64,000 nt of DNA from Xenorhabdus miraniensis (lineage in GTDB: Bacteria > Pseudomonadota > Gammaproteobacteria > Enterobacterales > Enterobacteriaceae), in the NCBI RefSeq assembly GCF_002632615.1, contig NZ_NITZ01000001.1, forward strand, positions 1 to 64,000, read 5' to 3'. Both the position numbers and the translations under genes were made by a program. Below are positions 19,501-27,809 of this stretch, piece after piece. Within the stretch, counting starts at the first letter, position 1. Each line of letters opens with the position of its first letter. The notes beneath the pieces are model-generated. The model did not search any database. It saw nothing but the letters and a program-made list of their open reading frames with translations, and was not told the DNA's origin.

Positions 19501-22189
19501 CATCAGGCCGCCAACGCATAAGATCCCCACTGCGATACATCACTTCGCCATGACGGAATGGATTGGCGACAAAACGTGTTGCTGTCAGGCCCGGACGGTG
19601 AAGATAACCACGTGCGATGCCCGCTCCTGAGAGATACAGTTCTCCCACAGCCCCAATTGGTACGGGTTGTAAGTGACTATCCAAAAGCCAGATATCAGTA
19701 TTGGCAACCGGACGCCCAATCACGGGTTGTTCAGCTACCTGAATACTGGCTCCCAGCGTATCGATAGTGTATTCGGAAGGGCCATAATAATTATGGACAT
19801 CAATTTGCGACTGCTGCTTAAGTAATTCCCATAACCGTGGCGTAGCGGCTTCACCACCAATCATAATAAATGCTGGCTGATGATTGCCTTTTTCCAGCAA
19901 CCCGCTGTCGATAAGCTGAGTCAAAAAGGAAGGAGTGATATCCATGATATCAATCGGCAGCAGGTTCATTTGCTGCACCATACCCCAAGCGTCCCGCCTC
20001 AATTCCTCATCAAAAATAGCCAGTTCACTGCCCAGGATCATGCAAAACAGGGGTTCCCATGAAGAATCAAAGGAGAAAGACGCAGTATGTGCCGCTCGCG
20101 CCCGTCGGCCATGTTGGCGATAAAAATTCTCAATGATCGGCCCGAACAGATGCGTAGCATGGGAAACCAATAAATTCAGCAACCCGCCATGTGTGCTCAT
20201 GACACCTTTTGGCTTACCTGTCGAGCCTGAGGTGTAGATCATATAAGCCAAATGTTCCCCACGCAGTTTTTCGCGCCGTTCTGCGTCTGTAACAGGCAAC
20301 GCAGGCAAACCGGAACACTGTTCCGCGATCTGTTGATCATCCAGACAGATAACCTTGGTTACTTCGGGCATATGTGACAACGTATTCAGGTGCGTGATCA
20401 ACAAGACTGGCTGAACATCGTCACACATTAACTGTAAACGTTCCGGCGGGTAATCGAGATCAAGGGGAATATAAGCCGCGCCGCTGGCTAACACACCGAA
20501 GATAGCAATCACTGAATCCATTGAACGAGGAATACCAATGGCAACCACATCCTCAGCCCCGATGTTTTGCGACAGCAGGAAACGAGCAAGTTGCATTACT
20601 TTTGTCATCAACTGGCGGTAACTCAGTTGTTCATTACGACAACGTATAGCGACAGCGTCAGGCTGCCGTTCGACTTGCTGTAAAAAGAGATCCAATACAG
20701 AAACACTATTTACAGCTGCTTGAATTTTTACAGGTAATTGAATTTTTACAGGTAATTGAATTTTTGGCCCGCATGACCATCCATCAAGCCGTTGCTGTTC
20801 CTGTGGTGGAATTATTGGAGTAAACGCAATAGGTTGCTGTGACTGCAACAGCAATTGGTTTAACAGATAGCTGATCCGTTCACCATGCCACTGTAGGGTT
20901 TGTTCACTGTATTTTTTTCGGTTAGCGATAAGTGCCAGATGAAACTGACTGTCATAGCAACATAATTCAAACTCTAAATCATCCACAGGTCCCATAGCGA
21001 GGGTATGTGTTTTGACGGGTTTCCCCCCTAATTTCAACGTCTCGTTATAGATTTTATAGTTGAAAACAGGGCCATAAAGCACGTTATTGCTACCCGATAA
21101 TCCCAAATCACAACGGAGCTGTTCGGCTTCATATCGCTGGTGACGGCGAACTTGCTTCATTTCATCCACAAACAGGCTTGCGACCTCTGCAAGGTTCATA
21201 CTGTCTTGCAATTTTATTTGCAGCGGCAAGATATTAACGACGGGTCCCATCGCACAAAGCGCCTGAGATCCCAGACGCCGCATAAAAGGAAAGCCAATCG
21301 ACAGATGTTTTTCTCCGCTCATGCGATAGAAATAGATGCAGAGTGCAGCCATCACAATTTCAGCCGGCTGGAATTTCCGCAGCGCATTATCTTCCCTTAA
21401 TAGGGCAAACTGAGCCATCGGGAAATGGCAATGATAATGTAACGGTAATGGGTTGCCCGTATTGACAATGTCCTCAGTGGAAAGTGAAACAGAAACACCA
21501 CGTTCACGGGTATGTTTTTGCCAGAATGCGGCTGACTCTGCCTTTTCGGGTGACTGTTCCCAGCTCTGATACTCTTTGACGACCAACTCAAACGGGCTGA
21601 AAGGATTTTCAGTCGGCTGACGGCCTGCACTTAACGCGTTATAAATATCAATAATACGTCGGGTCAGGGCATCAAAACTAAAGCCATCCAACATGAGATG
21701 GTGAAAACGCTGATACCAGAACCAACGTTCAGGCTGAGCCTCAATCTTCATAATCACCTGCCGATAAAGGGGGCGTTCTCCATCTGCGGGTAACTCAATA
21801 GCCAAATCCGTCTGCATTAATTCCTGTGATGCGTTTTCTCCCTGTTTGTGGGGCTGTTTATGAGAGAAATCAATCCATTCCGGTGCAATAACCTGTTGTG
21901 CATGATGAAAGTGTACATGATGAAAATCCGGGATTTGCTGTACAGGCTCTCCCTCTTCATTAATAAAATATCGCGCATGAATAGTATCGGCCTCAGCCAA
22001 TCCCTGGCGGATAGCCGCATCAAATAAAGAACGATCCAGTTCGCCATTGATTTCAATATAATGGGCAATGGTGAATTCATTTCGATGACTGGCAAGTTGA
22101 TCGGCCATCCAAATTCCGGGCTGGGCAGCCACAAGCGGCAACGTCAGATTGACCGATTTAATTTCCGAAAATTGCAATACATTAGGCAC
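13517..22189 (-). CDS. two-module catechol siderophore NRPS (C-A-T-E-C-A-T-TE), chrysobactin-synthetase type
   Basis: 2890 residues from GTG 22189 (AGGA 8 nt upstream). Order: C1 (about 10-450, HHLMLDG, His163-164/Asp168); A1 (490-1000, YTSGSTGKPKG at 652-662, RSGDL); T1 (1020-1085, Ser1052 in LGGDS); E (1105-1550, HHLATDGVSW at 1235-1244, RTVGW, NYLGRF); C2 (1580-2000, HHLVVDG); A2 (2030-2540); T2 (2555-2625, Ser2585); thioesterase (2650-2890, GYSLGG with Ser2729, Asp2756, His2865). My reading of the A2 pocket is DVWHFSLVDK, the EntF serine code. A1 reads DSEDMGYIDK, with acidic residues Glu712, Asp750 and Asp810, suited to a basic side chain (Lys, Arg or Orn). Enterobactin EntF has only one module. 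The E domain predicts a D residue, so the unit is DHB-D-basic-L-Ser, as made by Dickeya CbsF. The domain layout and serine code are seen; the basic residue is inferred. Confidence 0.93.
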   Translation of the reverse strand: MPNVLQFSEIKSVNLTLPLVAAQPGIWMADQLASHRNEFTIAHYIEINGELDRSLFDAAIRQGLAEADTIHARYFINEEGEPVQQIPDFHHVHFHHAQQVIAPEWIDFSHKQPHKQGENASQELMQTDLAIELPADGERPLYRQVIMKIEAQPERWFWYQRFHHLMLDGFSFDALTRRIIDIYNALSAGRQPTENPFSPFELVVKEYQSWEQSPEKAESAAFWQKHTRERGVSVSLSTEDIVNTGNPLPLHYHCHFPMAQFALLREDNALRKFQPAEIVMAALCIYFYRMSGEKHLSIGFPFMRRLGSQALCAMGPVVNILPLQIKLQDSMNLAEVASLFVDEMKQVRRHQRYEAEQLRCDLGLSGSNNVLYGPVFNYKIYNETLKLGGKPVKTHTLAMGPVDDLEFELCCYDSQFHLALIANRKKYSEQTLQWHGERISYLLNQLLLQSQQPIAFTPIIPPQEQQRLDGWSCGPKIQLPVKIQLPVKIQAAVNSVSVLDLFLQQVERQPDAVAIRCRNEQLSYRQLMTKVMQLARFLLSQNIGAEDVVAIGIPRSMDSVIAIFGVLASGAAYIPLDLDYPPERLQLMCDDVQPVLLITHLNTLSHMPEVTKVICLDDQQIAEQCSGLPALPVTDAERREKLRGEHLAYMIYTSGSTGKPKGVMSTHGGLLNLLVSHATHLFGPIIENFYRQHGRRARAAHTASFSFDSSWEPLFCMILGSELAIFDEELRRDAWGMVQQMNLLPIDIMDITPSFLTQLIDSGLLEKGNHQPAFIMIGGEAATPRLWELLKQQSQIDVHNYYGPSEYTIDTLGASIQVAEQPVIGRPVANTDIWLLDSHLQPVPIGAVGELYLSGAGIARGYLHRPGLTATRFVANPFRHGEVMYRSGDLMRWRPDGQLAFIGRVDHQVKVRGFRVELGEIENALVDLPEVSSAVVIAEPLGATYRLVGYCAVPDEQRRALPDISALLLAELAKKLPDYMVPALLMVLETLPLTVNGKIDRNALPKPQQLQLPVGRKAESEQEKSVCEAFARLLGVQEASADDDFFVLGGDSISAMALGTQLRRLGWQLRPRDIFSERTPARMALKMTPVASAKQASKRIQKGAIDSLPILHWFAESHGINTRFAHGVFVRVPAELQPQQLSQILTALVQAHPVLQAFTRDSQLIVGESPAFGESTTMTEGGYYSTWQGCADLESCAERAFHDAVMRLDPANGQLFHACLLQKEGVSEGLVFVIHHLATDGVSWRILLDELRQGAEAAITGEAMILPAEEYTLYDWNDDLRQNLPQRAVELPFWQRMLNEKTPLLGQRSLDVQRDRRIAACEERTLLSGEQTTALLGSLPAQYHANVEEILLTILVMACYRHFNADKLRFQLESHGRIELDQKGDLSRTVGWLTAEYPIVVGVPPTGENQPAEMVRAVKSVLRAVPDRGVGYGLLRYLDQTGREILSPQPAPEILFNYLGRFVETNHLWAPQRTENLFRDAFAVYQEPDMPLSHSLEINLFVDEQEDIPQLVINWQWVDGIFSHQDIAELHFGMAWAADRLIQFANQQPRQAMATLVAAEVGISDVEENDLTQLAERYGPLSAVLPLLPLQQGLLFHAQTATEHGSYNSLARLSLSGPLTVAELRQALSALVHHHPQLAAKFDTEQCASPLQLIPIISDDKDYWALDLHQLPELSTEEEEMALRELEKAELARDLFRQQEAMLHALLVRHDNSTRYTLLLNAHHLVVDGWSTPILVQDLLTLLNQGETALCRPDNRYQDVVHQLLGREIEPARQCWQQVLQGVQPTCLFAEQSHVGEVKELEISLTPAMEQALISVCQQRGLTLNTVMQGIWALLLSMHSGSSDVVFGSPVSGRFGQTEGLDQHIGLFSNTLPVRVMLDMAQPLLPQLEQLQAQQIQLIEHDNIGLGEIQKMAGTGTLFDTLLVVENYPEVEQHQRDVEGIICQGINNRGYTHYPLTLLVLPGKRLRLLMEYRDNVKQPERLAQRLILLIQQLLEQSEIALREWTLQSIDEKAFIEEVNKSYHDVPSTTLHQLVMEQARKTPDALALLDCHHRLTYRQMRLQTRLLADRLIEAGVQAGDIVGVALSRSVRLSLALQAILETGAAWLPLDTGYPDERLTIMLEDAQPRIVITESTFKARFVSQASLLLLDKLLLDKLADETPSPVHTAVNVTPEHPAYILYTSGSTGRPKGVVVSHQAIVNRLLWMQEAYSLTADDVVLQKTPCSFDVSVWEFFWPLMTGAQLVMAPPEAHRDPAALLQLIDDYRVTTLHFVPSMLATLMDSLALREQEAPFCCSLRRVFCSGEALSCELARRYQTLIAAPLHNLYGPTEAAVDVTWQPAFGEALARCSGPGVPIGRPVWNTQLRILDAWLRPVPVGVAGDLYLSGIQLATNYLNRPDLTASRFVADPFASGKRMYRTGDIACWSENGEVEYLGRSDDQLKIRGQRIELGEIEQALLEQPGIAQAAVAARELGKSGQVIGHVDARQLIAWLIPQSDVTLDLETLHQTMMKRLPAYMLPVNYVIQKNFPLSANGKLNRKALPMPEKLTTGRQPKAGLESQIAELFSEILECGPVWADDDFFALGGHSLLAMRLAAEIRRRFNHRLSNHRLSYHSVSVGHIMVARSVEKLSALLVDEQEQNSAENRGIGEILPLREGTGPALFCIHPASGFAWQYSGLLRYLEGDWPIIGLQSPRPHGVIADCDSLDAMCTHHLATLRTVQPHGPYYLLGYSLGGMLAQEMAIRLRQEGEEVAFLGLLDAYPPEGQDWGGLSEEEAKQEIAREQAEFMAATEYGHDPQLGREKQAMFEDIVANYQDAVRSLLSAVNKRYDGEAILFVAARTLPPELDVEKTWAPWISHLTVYRQDCEHADILSPASLKQWGPLLNNLLKQCRN
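14364..14393 (-). repeat. 15-bp tandem duplication in the T2 domain of the NRPS
   Basis: aaaggcggtgattag is repeated in tandem, giving the protein string NHRLSNHRLSYH (about residues 2600-2611), a few residues longer than usual in the carrier-protein loop after the phosphopantetheine serine. Confidence 0.75.
15725..15754 (-). repeat. 15-bp tandem duplication in the A2 domain
   Basis: tttatctaataacaa and tttatccaataacaa lie in tandem and encode LLLDK twice (about residues 2147-2156). The site is a surface loop between A-domain core motifs, so function should survive. Confidence 0.7.
20721..20769 (-). repeat. 18-bp tandem repeats in the C1-A1 linker of the NRPS
   Basis: tgaatttttacaggtaat occurs twice exactly, followed by a partial third copy. 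This gives KIQLPVKIQLPVKIQ (residues 476-490) in the linker between the first condensation and adenylation domains. Confidence 0.85.
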
Positions 22190-22246
22190 GTTTGATTTCC
22201 TTTCTTATCGACAGGTTAAACCATCAGCATGATTAATTTGATTTAT

Positions 22247-22474
22247 CTATGGGCTTACGCAGAATGGTTTACGCAGACAGGCTGGACGCATATCGATCCA
22301 GTGCTCTTCTATGTATGCGATACAAGCCGCCCGTGAATCAGGGCCGATAACCCGTTCCCAGCCAGCGGGTTGTGTGGCAAAGGTTGGCCAAAGGCTATAT
22401 TGTTGTTGATCATTTATCAGCACATAAAAAGTCGCTTCGTCATCATCAAAAGGGTTCTTTTGTTCCAGATTCAT
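22247..22474 (-). CDS. MbtH-like protein, NRPS adenylation partner
   Basis: 75 residues with the full MbtH signature: [16 protein letters not shown] at 7-22, QYSLWP at 25-30, a PAGW strip and [10 protein letters not shown]. MbtH proteins bind adenylation domains and aid their folding and activity; E. coli YbdZ does this for EntF. It lies 57 nt upstream of the NRPS and 47 nt after fes on the same strand, the usual operon position. The tail [12 protein letters not shown] with two cysteines is a little longer than in YbdZ. Confidence 0.95.
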   Translation of the reverse strand: MNLEQKNPFDDDEATFYVLINDQQQYSLWPTFATQPAGWERVIGPDSRAACIAYIEEHWIDMRPACLRKPFCVSP

Positions 22475-22521
22475 CGTTGGTTCTCAATTATATTGGGGAT
22501 TTGAACAATCGGTTTACTGCA

Positions 22522-23865
22522 TCACTTTTCAGCCAGTAACCAACTAAGGCCATCAATTAACCCACCGCGCCAGCACAACGCATCATGCCCACCGTTAAAC
22601 ACGCGATAATTCACACGGTGCCCTGCCCCTTGCAGCGCGGCATACATTTGATCATTAACAAAATGGATATCTGCTTCGCGGGAACCCGCTTCCTGAAAGA
22701 CGTTCAATGATGAGGGGGGCACTTTTTGTTCAAGAACTTGTTGTGTCAACCAGCCGGGTTTATGGTCCGCAGATGGCATAAACTGTCGGACAATTCTGCT
22801 ATCGGGCCACCAGAAAGAACCGGATTGCGTGAGGACACAGCCAAAGCGTTGCGGCCAGTGGAGAGCCGCATAGAGCGCGGCCAGCCCACCGTAACTCTGT
22901 CCTGCGATAACGGTTTGTTCAGGATCATCACTGAAAACCGTATGCTGTGCGGCCAGCGGTAATAGTTCATCCTGAATCGCTTGCCAAAAATCAGGGTTGC
23001 AGGGAAGCTCCTGCTCCCGGTGAGGCATATCGATAACATCAATCAGAAGCCAGACTGCACCGGGTATTTGCTGTTGTTCGGTCGCCATGTCAATCGCCGG
23101 AAAAATCGGCATTTTCTCCAGCCAGGTTAACCCATCCAGCAGAATGATAAGAGGGCGTGGGTGCCCTGTTTCTTCCCCTATCTCTTCTCCTGTAGCGTAA
23201 AGCCAGACACGTCTTTGATTGTTGAGGCGGTCACTATTCCAATGCAAAAGCAAAGGTTCATGTTTACCTGGCTGCGTAGCAGGGTCTGGCTTTATTCCCA
23301 CGCCTTCCCATGCAGTCTGTTCAGTTGCATGAGGCATATGAATTGCGGATAAAGGCAAACCAAGCCCATTATGGTGATGATGCTGGAGGTTCAAAGGATC
23401 TGGAGTGGATAACGGAAAGAGTGAAATCCACCATTCACGTTGTTGCTGGTTGCGTGGCTTGGGTTCATCAGGCTTGAGTTCATCAGGTTTGGGTTCATCA
23501 AAAAAGTCGGGGGGAAAATGGGCATCCGTGACCGGTATAAATCGATAACTTCCTCTCCAGTCATCTTCAAGGCTCACTGACCAATACCAGATATCCGTTT
23601 CTGGCAATCGTTGCAAACTCTGTGGATCTGGGCGGTGGTGATCCGTAATACCATTGATGTCAATGTAGACTCTGCGAAGATCTGAGTTTTGTTCATTGCC
23701 ATTAGGATCCCGCCAAAAGAATGTTGTCTGAACCTGATGATTTGTTGGAACCTCTATGATGGGCGTTCCCAAAACAGCAATATTTTTCCACCATAATTCA
23801 CTGCCAACATGAGGTGCAGATAACAAATCATCTGCCGTGCCTGATGGCTGAAATACTAACTTCAT
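22522..23865 (-). CDS. fes: enterochelin esterase-like protein (Fes)
   Basis: 447 residues from ATG 23865, with AGGGATAAGGGG just upstream. The N-terminal half is the beta-rich Fes domain (ELWWKNI, FFWRDP, YWSVSLEDDWRGSYRF). The C-terminal half is an alpha/beta hydrolase with nucleophile Ser324 (AGQSYGG) and a C-terminal His427 (NGGHDALCWRGGL). Fes opens ferric enterobactin-type trilactones in the cytoplasm to release iron. Its presence suggests the NRPS product is, at least partly, a tri-Ser ester (cyclic or linear trimer), since a monomeric chrysobactin would not need it. First gene of the leftward operon, transcribed from the Fur-controlled divergent promoter. A small EPKPDELKPDEPKP repeat interrupts residues 124-137. 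Confidence 0.9.
   Translation of the reverse strand: MKLVFQPSGTADDLLSAPHVGSELWWKNIAVLGTPIIEVPTNHQVQTTFFWRDPNGNEQNSDLRRVYIDINGITDHHRPDPQSLQRLPETDIWYWSVSLEDDWRGSYRFIPVTDAHFPPDFFDEPKPDELKPDEPKPRNQQQREWWISLFPLSTPDPLNLQHHHHNGLGLPLSAIHMPHATEQTAWEGVGIKPDPATQPGKHEPLLLHWNSDRLNNQRRVWLYATGEEIGEETGHPRPLIILLDGLTWLEKMPIFPAIDMATEQQQIPGAVWLLIDVIDMPHREQELPCNPDFWQAIQDELLPLAAQHTVFSDDPEQTVIAGQSYGGLAALYAALHWPQRFGCVLTQSGSFWWPDSRIVRQFMPSADHKPGWLTQQVLEQKVPPSSLNVFQEAGSREADIHFVNDQMYAALQGAGHRVNYRVFNGGHDALCWRGGLIDGLSWLLAEK
23460..23500 (-). repeat. 15-bp tandem repeats in fes
   Basis: Two and a half copies of a 15-bp unit (gggttcatcaggctt and variants) encode EPKPDELKPDEPKP. They lie between the N-terminal domain and the hydrolase domain, a position likely to tolerate length change. 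Confidence 0.75.
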
Positions 23866-23976
23866 CCCCTTATCCCTCTCAAAAAGATTCGCTCACACGA
23901 TTCGTTCACACATAACATTCATACCTGATACATCGGAGCCAATAACACTCACAAAGGAAAAAATCACCGCCGCAAG

Positions 23977-24021
23977 AATGATATTGATAACGATTTTCAT
24001 TTGCAATATCATTCGTATTAT
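23977..24021. promoter_or_regulatory. Fur-box-like sites in the divergent siderophore promoter
   Basis: AATGATATTGATAACGATTT (from 23977) closely follows the GATAATGATAATCATTATC pattern of Fur boxes, and a second similar run, AATATCATTCGTATT, lies at about 24006-24020. They sit between the oppositely transcribed fes operon and the receptor-entCEBA operon, so iron should repress both. No -10 or -35 was assigned with confidence. Confidence 0.65.
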
Positions 24022-24173
24022 TTATTGGTTGTAGCGACTGGCTGGCAGAATTCATGGAGCAATATCAGGGGTAATGTGGCAGGAAACCTCACAATTCCGC
24101 TTGGTCATAATGGGATAATTTCAATTAATTAATTGATTTTTAATATTTATTTTTAATAAGTCTATTTTGAGAG

Positions 24174-26396
24174 ATGAAATCCATGGTACTGCTTATCAAG
24201 AATCAAACGGTAAAAACTGCAATAAAAATAAAGGAAAAACATAACTATAATAAGTTACCCTTAATATTGACCTCCACTTTGCTGTTATCCCCTTATGCTG
24301 TAGCAAACCCTGGAACTACCAGCGACAAAAAAGAAGACATCATCACCGTCACAAGCACCAGTCAAAGCAACTCAGTAAAACATTTTGTAGAATCAGACAG
24401 CACCGCTGGCACCAAAAGCACCACTCCCCTGATTAAAACTCCCCAATCAATCAGCGTCGTCAACCGCACACAGATGGAAGCACAAGGTGCCATGACGGTG
24501 GCTGACGCTCTGAATTATTCAAGTGGTGTTGTGACTAATTACCGGGGCTCTTCCAACCGCAACGACGAAGTGATTACACGTGGCTTCCGTTATGCCCCTA
24601 AATTTCTCGATGGATTGAGTTATGGTACGAACAGTTCAAGCGGCACTGTGGGTCAGATAGATCCTTGGTTATTAGAACGTGTGGAGTTGGTACACGGGCC
24701 GGCATCCGTGCTGTATGGTCAGGTCAGCCCTGGGGGATTGATTAATATGACCAGCAAAAGGCCAACTGCTCAGCCCATCCATAAAGTACAGATGAAAGCA
24801 GGTAATCAGAGCCTTGGGGAAATAGCGTTTGATTTCGGTGGCGCGTTGAGTGATGACATGTCCGTTCTCTATCGTTTGAATGGTATTCTCAGCACGCAAA
24901 AACAATTCGTTAAAGGTTATAAAAAAGAGCGGGTTGCCATCGCGCCGGCGCTGACATGGATACCCAACAATAATACAACCTTTACGTTATTGACCAGTTA
25001 TCAGTACGATCCCAAAGCGGGATACCGCAACTTCTATCCTAAAGACGGCACGGTAACTCCCGTACCCAATGCAGGTTATATCCCCTACAATATGAATTTC
25101 AGTGACCCTTCTTTTAATCAGGCCAGACGGGAACAGCTCTCTATCGGCTACATTCTTGAGCATGACATTAATGATGTCTTCTCTTTCCAACAAAACTTGC
25201 GTTATTCGCAATCAGATGAACGCTATAAATATCTCGTTCTTGCATCAGATCACAATCGCCCCATCATTACGCGTTTTCCACAGCGCGATCATAACAAATC
25301 TCAAGGAATAAGCATGGATAACCAACTGAAAGTGCTTTTTTCAGTGGGTAACATTGAACATAACATCATCAGTGGGATCGATTATAAGTGGGTAAATAGT
25401 CACAATAAATTTTGGCGTGACTGGGATGAAAACGGCAAATACCATTTTGATTGGTCAAACCCGGTTTGGGGCATGCCTGTCGATGAAAAAGGGCTGTCTC
25501 TCAACAGAAATGAGAAAAAGAGACTTCATCAGTTAGGTGTTTACTTACAGGATCAACTGAGTTGGGAAAACTGGAATTTAGTTCTGTCAGGGCGTTATGA
25601 CTGGACTGAAACCAAGCAACAAAACATTATGAGGGGCACATCAACAACACAAAAAGACCGTGCTTTTACAGGACGTGCGGGGTTATTGTATGCCTTTGAT
25701 AACGGCATTTCGCCTTATATCAGTTACAGCACCTCGTTTGAGCCTAATCTGGATCAAGGTAAACCCGGCACCCCGGCTTTCAAACCCACAACCGGTGAAC
25801 AAACTGAAATCGGTATCAAGTTCCAGCCAAAAGATCACAATACCCTGTTAACGCTTTCTCTGTTCGATATCACCCAGAAAAACGTGACCAGCCGTAACCC
25901 AGTCACTCGTTTTAGCGAACAAATTGGCAAAATCGGCTCAAAAGGGGCAGAAGCTGAAATTCACTCTCAAATCACACCAGAAATCAATCTGACAGCAAGC
26001 TATACCTATACCGATACCAAAACCAAAGACGATCACAATACTTCACGTATCGGCAAAAGAGTGCCTTCAATTCCTGAACATGCGGCTTCTGCATGGGGAA
26101 GTTATACCTTCACACAAACTGCGCTGAAAGGATTTACATTAGGAGCAGGCGTACGTTATACCGGCTCTACTTCCGGTGATTATTCAGAAACCTTCCACGT
26201 CAAGCCTTATACCCTCTATGACCTTATGGCGAAATACGATCTTGGCGAAGCCTCTCCTCAGTTAAAAGGCGCGAATATACGACTGAATGTAAACAATCTG
26301 GCCAATAAACATTACGTCGCTTCGTGCTCGAATGCAGGAGCCTGCTTCTATGGCAGCGGACGCAGCATCTTTGCCACTGTGGAATATAGCTGGTAA
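24174..26396 (+). CDS. TonB-dependent ferric siderophore receptor (Fct/FhuE-like)
   Basis: 740 residues. A long N-terminal extension leads to a signal peptide ending at AVA (residue 44). A TonB-box-like DIITVTS follows at about 55-61. The plug domain (about 85-200) shows [19 protein letters not shown] and the strip [21 protein letters not shown] 22-strand barrel ends in VEYSW with a terminal aromatic residue, as required for outer-membrane insertion. In Dickeya the chrysobactin receptor gene fct precedes cbsCEBA, and the same order is seen here, so the natural ligand is probably the ferric product of the local NRPS. The N-terminal signalling domain of FpvA-type receptors is absent. Confidence 0.9.
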   Translation: MKSMVLLIKNQTVKTAIKIKEKHNYNKLPLILTSTLLLSPYAVANPGTTSDKKEDIITVTSTSQSNSVKHFVESDSTAGTKSTTPLIKTPQSISVVNRTQMEAQGAMTVADALNYSSGVVTNYRGSSNRNDEVITRGFRYAPKFLDGLSYGTNSSSGTVGQIDPWLLERVELVHGPASVLYGQVSPGGLINMTSKRPTAQPIHKVQMKAGNQSLGEIAFDFGGALSDDMSVLYRLNGILSTQKQFVKGYKKERVAIAPALTWIPNNNTTFTLLTSYQYDPKAGYRNFYPKDGTVTPVPNAGYIPYNMNFSDPSFNQARREQLSIGYILEHDINDVFSFQQNLRYSQSDERYKYLVLASDHNRPIITRFPQRDHNKSQGISMDNQLKVLFSVGNIEHNIISGIDYKWVNSHNKFWRDWDENGKYHFDWSNPVWGMPVDEKGLSLNRNEKKRLHQLGVYLQDQLSWENWNLVLSGRYDWTETKQQNIMRGTSTTQKDRAFTGRAGLLYAFDNGISPYISYSTSFEPNLDQGKPGTPAFKPTTGEQTEIGIKFQPKDHNTLLTLSLFDITQKNVTSRNPVTRFSEQIGKIGSKGAEAEIHSQITPEINLTASYTYTDTKTKDDHNTSRIGKRVPSIPEHAASAWGSYTFTQTALKGFTLGAGVRYTGSTSGDYSETFHVKPYTLYDLMAKYDLGEASPQLKGANIRLNVNNLANKHYVASCSNAGACFYGSGRSIFATVEYSW

Positions 26397-26618
26397 AGCA
26401 AAATTCACTTACCTCAGTGGCAAAAAAGCCGCCATCGCAAAAGCAACGTGATGACTCAGCTTTTCTGCCATTGGGAATGAGATTTCAAGTCGCAGCACAG
26501 CCGCAAAAGGATGAATCTTTATCCACATCTTATTTTGTGGTTGGAGTGAGTGATCACAGAAGACAACGCGGCGACTCGAACGATAAAAGCTATAAAAAAT
26601 AATTAATAGGGAAACATC
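26397..26618 (+). other. receptor-entC intergenic spacer
   Basis: 222 nt without a clear gene. A 61-residue frame at 26417-26602 has no ribosome binding site and no recognisable domain. The string tgagatttcaagtcgcagca (about 26478-26497) resembles a short dispersed repeat of this bacterial group. No Fur box was seen, so entCEBA probably depends on the receptor promoter. Confidence 0.4.
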
Positions 26619-27809
26619 GTGCTTAAGTTAACTGCTGAATATCCCACATCCCAACAATCGGATTTTAATTGTGATGATTTTGTGTTTCTGTCTTCAAATA
26701 AGAGCCTGCATGCACACGGATGTTTTACCAAAATAACAACACCTGCCAATCATCATGATGATATTGATAATCCATTACAGGATCATCTTTCTCAATTATT
26801 CCGTCAGGCTGAACTTGCAGGAATTAAAAACCCGATTGCAGTGGGTGCTATTCCTTTTGATAAACAACAACCTTCTGCTCTCTATATCCCTTATGAATAT
26901 CGTTGGCTTGAACGAGACACCTTACGTTTTTCCACCCCGTTTTCTACACCACAGTTGCCATTACAGCAGGGCCATTTATGGCCCGAAAAAGCAGAATTTT
27001 GCCAACTAGTTTCTCAAGCTCTTGAGGCCATACACCATGGCCGGATTGATAAGGTTGTCCTTTCACGTTTATTTGACCTTGAATTTGAGCAGAAACCTGA
27101 TTCTATCCAGCTGTTTAGGCAGCTTAATGCCCAGAATCCCTATAGCTATAACTTCCATCTTCCATTGGGTAACAAGACGCTCATCGGTGCCAGCCCGGAA
27201 CTTCTGCTACGCAAACAGGGTAATGCCATTATTTCTCAACCGCTGGCGGGTTCGTCACGCAGAAGCCGCAATATCGCAGAAGATAATGCTTTGCGGCAAT
27301 CGTTGCTGTATTCAGCTAAAGACCACCATGAACATCAATTAGTGATTAATGCAATACGAGCCGCACTTGCTGAACACTGTACTGAACTGCTGATCCCTGA
27401 TTCACCTTCAATATTCAGTACCCCGTTACTCTGGCATCTCGCAACAGAAATACGCAGTGAATTACGCAACAAACACATTGATGCCCTCTCCGTTGCCTGT
27501 TTACTTCACCCGACACCCGCACTTTGTGGATCACCAAGAAAGCAAGCCTACGAGCTTATTGCCCAACTCGAACCTTTCGAACGCAGCTATTTTGGTGGCA
27601 TCGTCGGTTGGTGTGACGCCAAAGGCAATGGCGAATGGGTGGTTGCCATTCGCTGTGGTGAGTTATTCGAAAATCATATTCGGCTCTTTGCCGGAGCAGG
27701 CATCGTTGCTGACTCTCAACCCGATGCCGAATGGCAGGAAACGGGGGTAAAACTCGGCACTATGCTACAGGCTCTGGGATTATCTGCCAGTAAGGAACAT
27801 GTGTTATGA
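26619..27809 (+). CDS. entC: isochorismate synthase
   Basis: 396 residues from GTG 26619 (AGGGA 8 nt upstream). It converts chorismate to isochorismate in the cytoplasm, the first step to 2,3-dihydroxybenzoate. The chorismate-binding fold shows the catalytic Lys145 in IDKVVLSR, then [10 protein letters not shown] at about 190-199, and the C-terminal [17 protein letters not shown] with GAGIVADS. Length matches EntC/CbsC/DhbC (about 390). The 3' end overlaps entE by 4 nt (ATGA), so entC and entE are translationally coupled. Confidence 0.95.
   Translation: MLKLTAEYPTSQQSDFNCDDFVFLSSNKSLHAHGCFTKITTPANHHDDIDNPLQDHLSQLFRQAELAGIKNPIAVGAIPFDKQQPSALYIPYEYRWLERDTLRFSTPFSTPQLPLQQGHLWPEKAEFCQLVSQALEAIHHGRIDKVVLSRLFDLEFEQKPDSIQLFRQLNAQNPYSYNFHLPLGNKTLIGASPELLLRKQGNAIISQPLAGSSRRSRNIAEDNALRQSLLYSAKDHHEHQLVINAIRAALAEHCTELLIPDSPSIFSTPLLWHLATEIRSELRNKHIDALSVACLLHPTPALCGSPRKQAYELIAQLEPFERSYFGGIVGWCDAKGNGEWVVAIRCGELFENHIRLFAGAGIVADSQPDAEWQETGVKLGTMLQALGLSASKEHVL

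Noticed and set aside
13517..22189. Plain enterobactin EntF
   Set aside because: Twice the length, with an extra A-T-E set before the serine module.
24174..26396. FepA (enterobactin receptor)
   Set aside because: Plug and tail sequence resemble FhuE/Fct-type receptors, and the gene order is that of fct-cbsCEBA.
26417..26602. Small gene between receptor and entC
   Set aside because: No ribosome site or domain; it overlaps a dispersed-repeat-like string.
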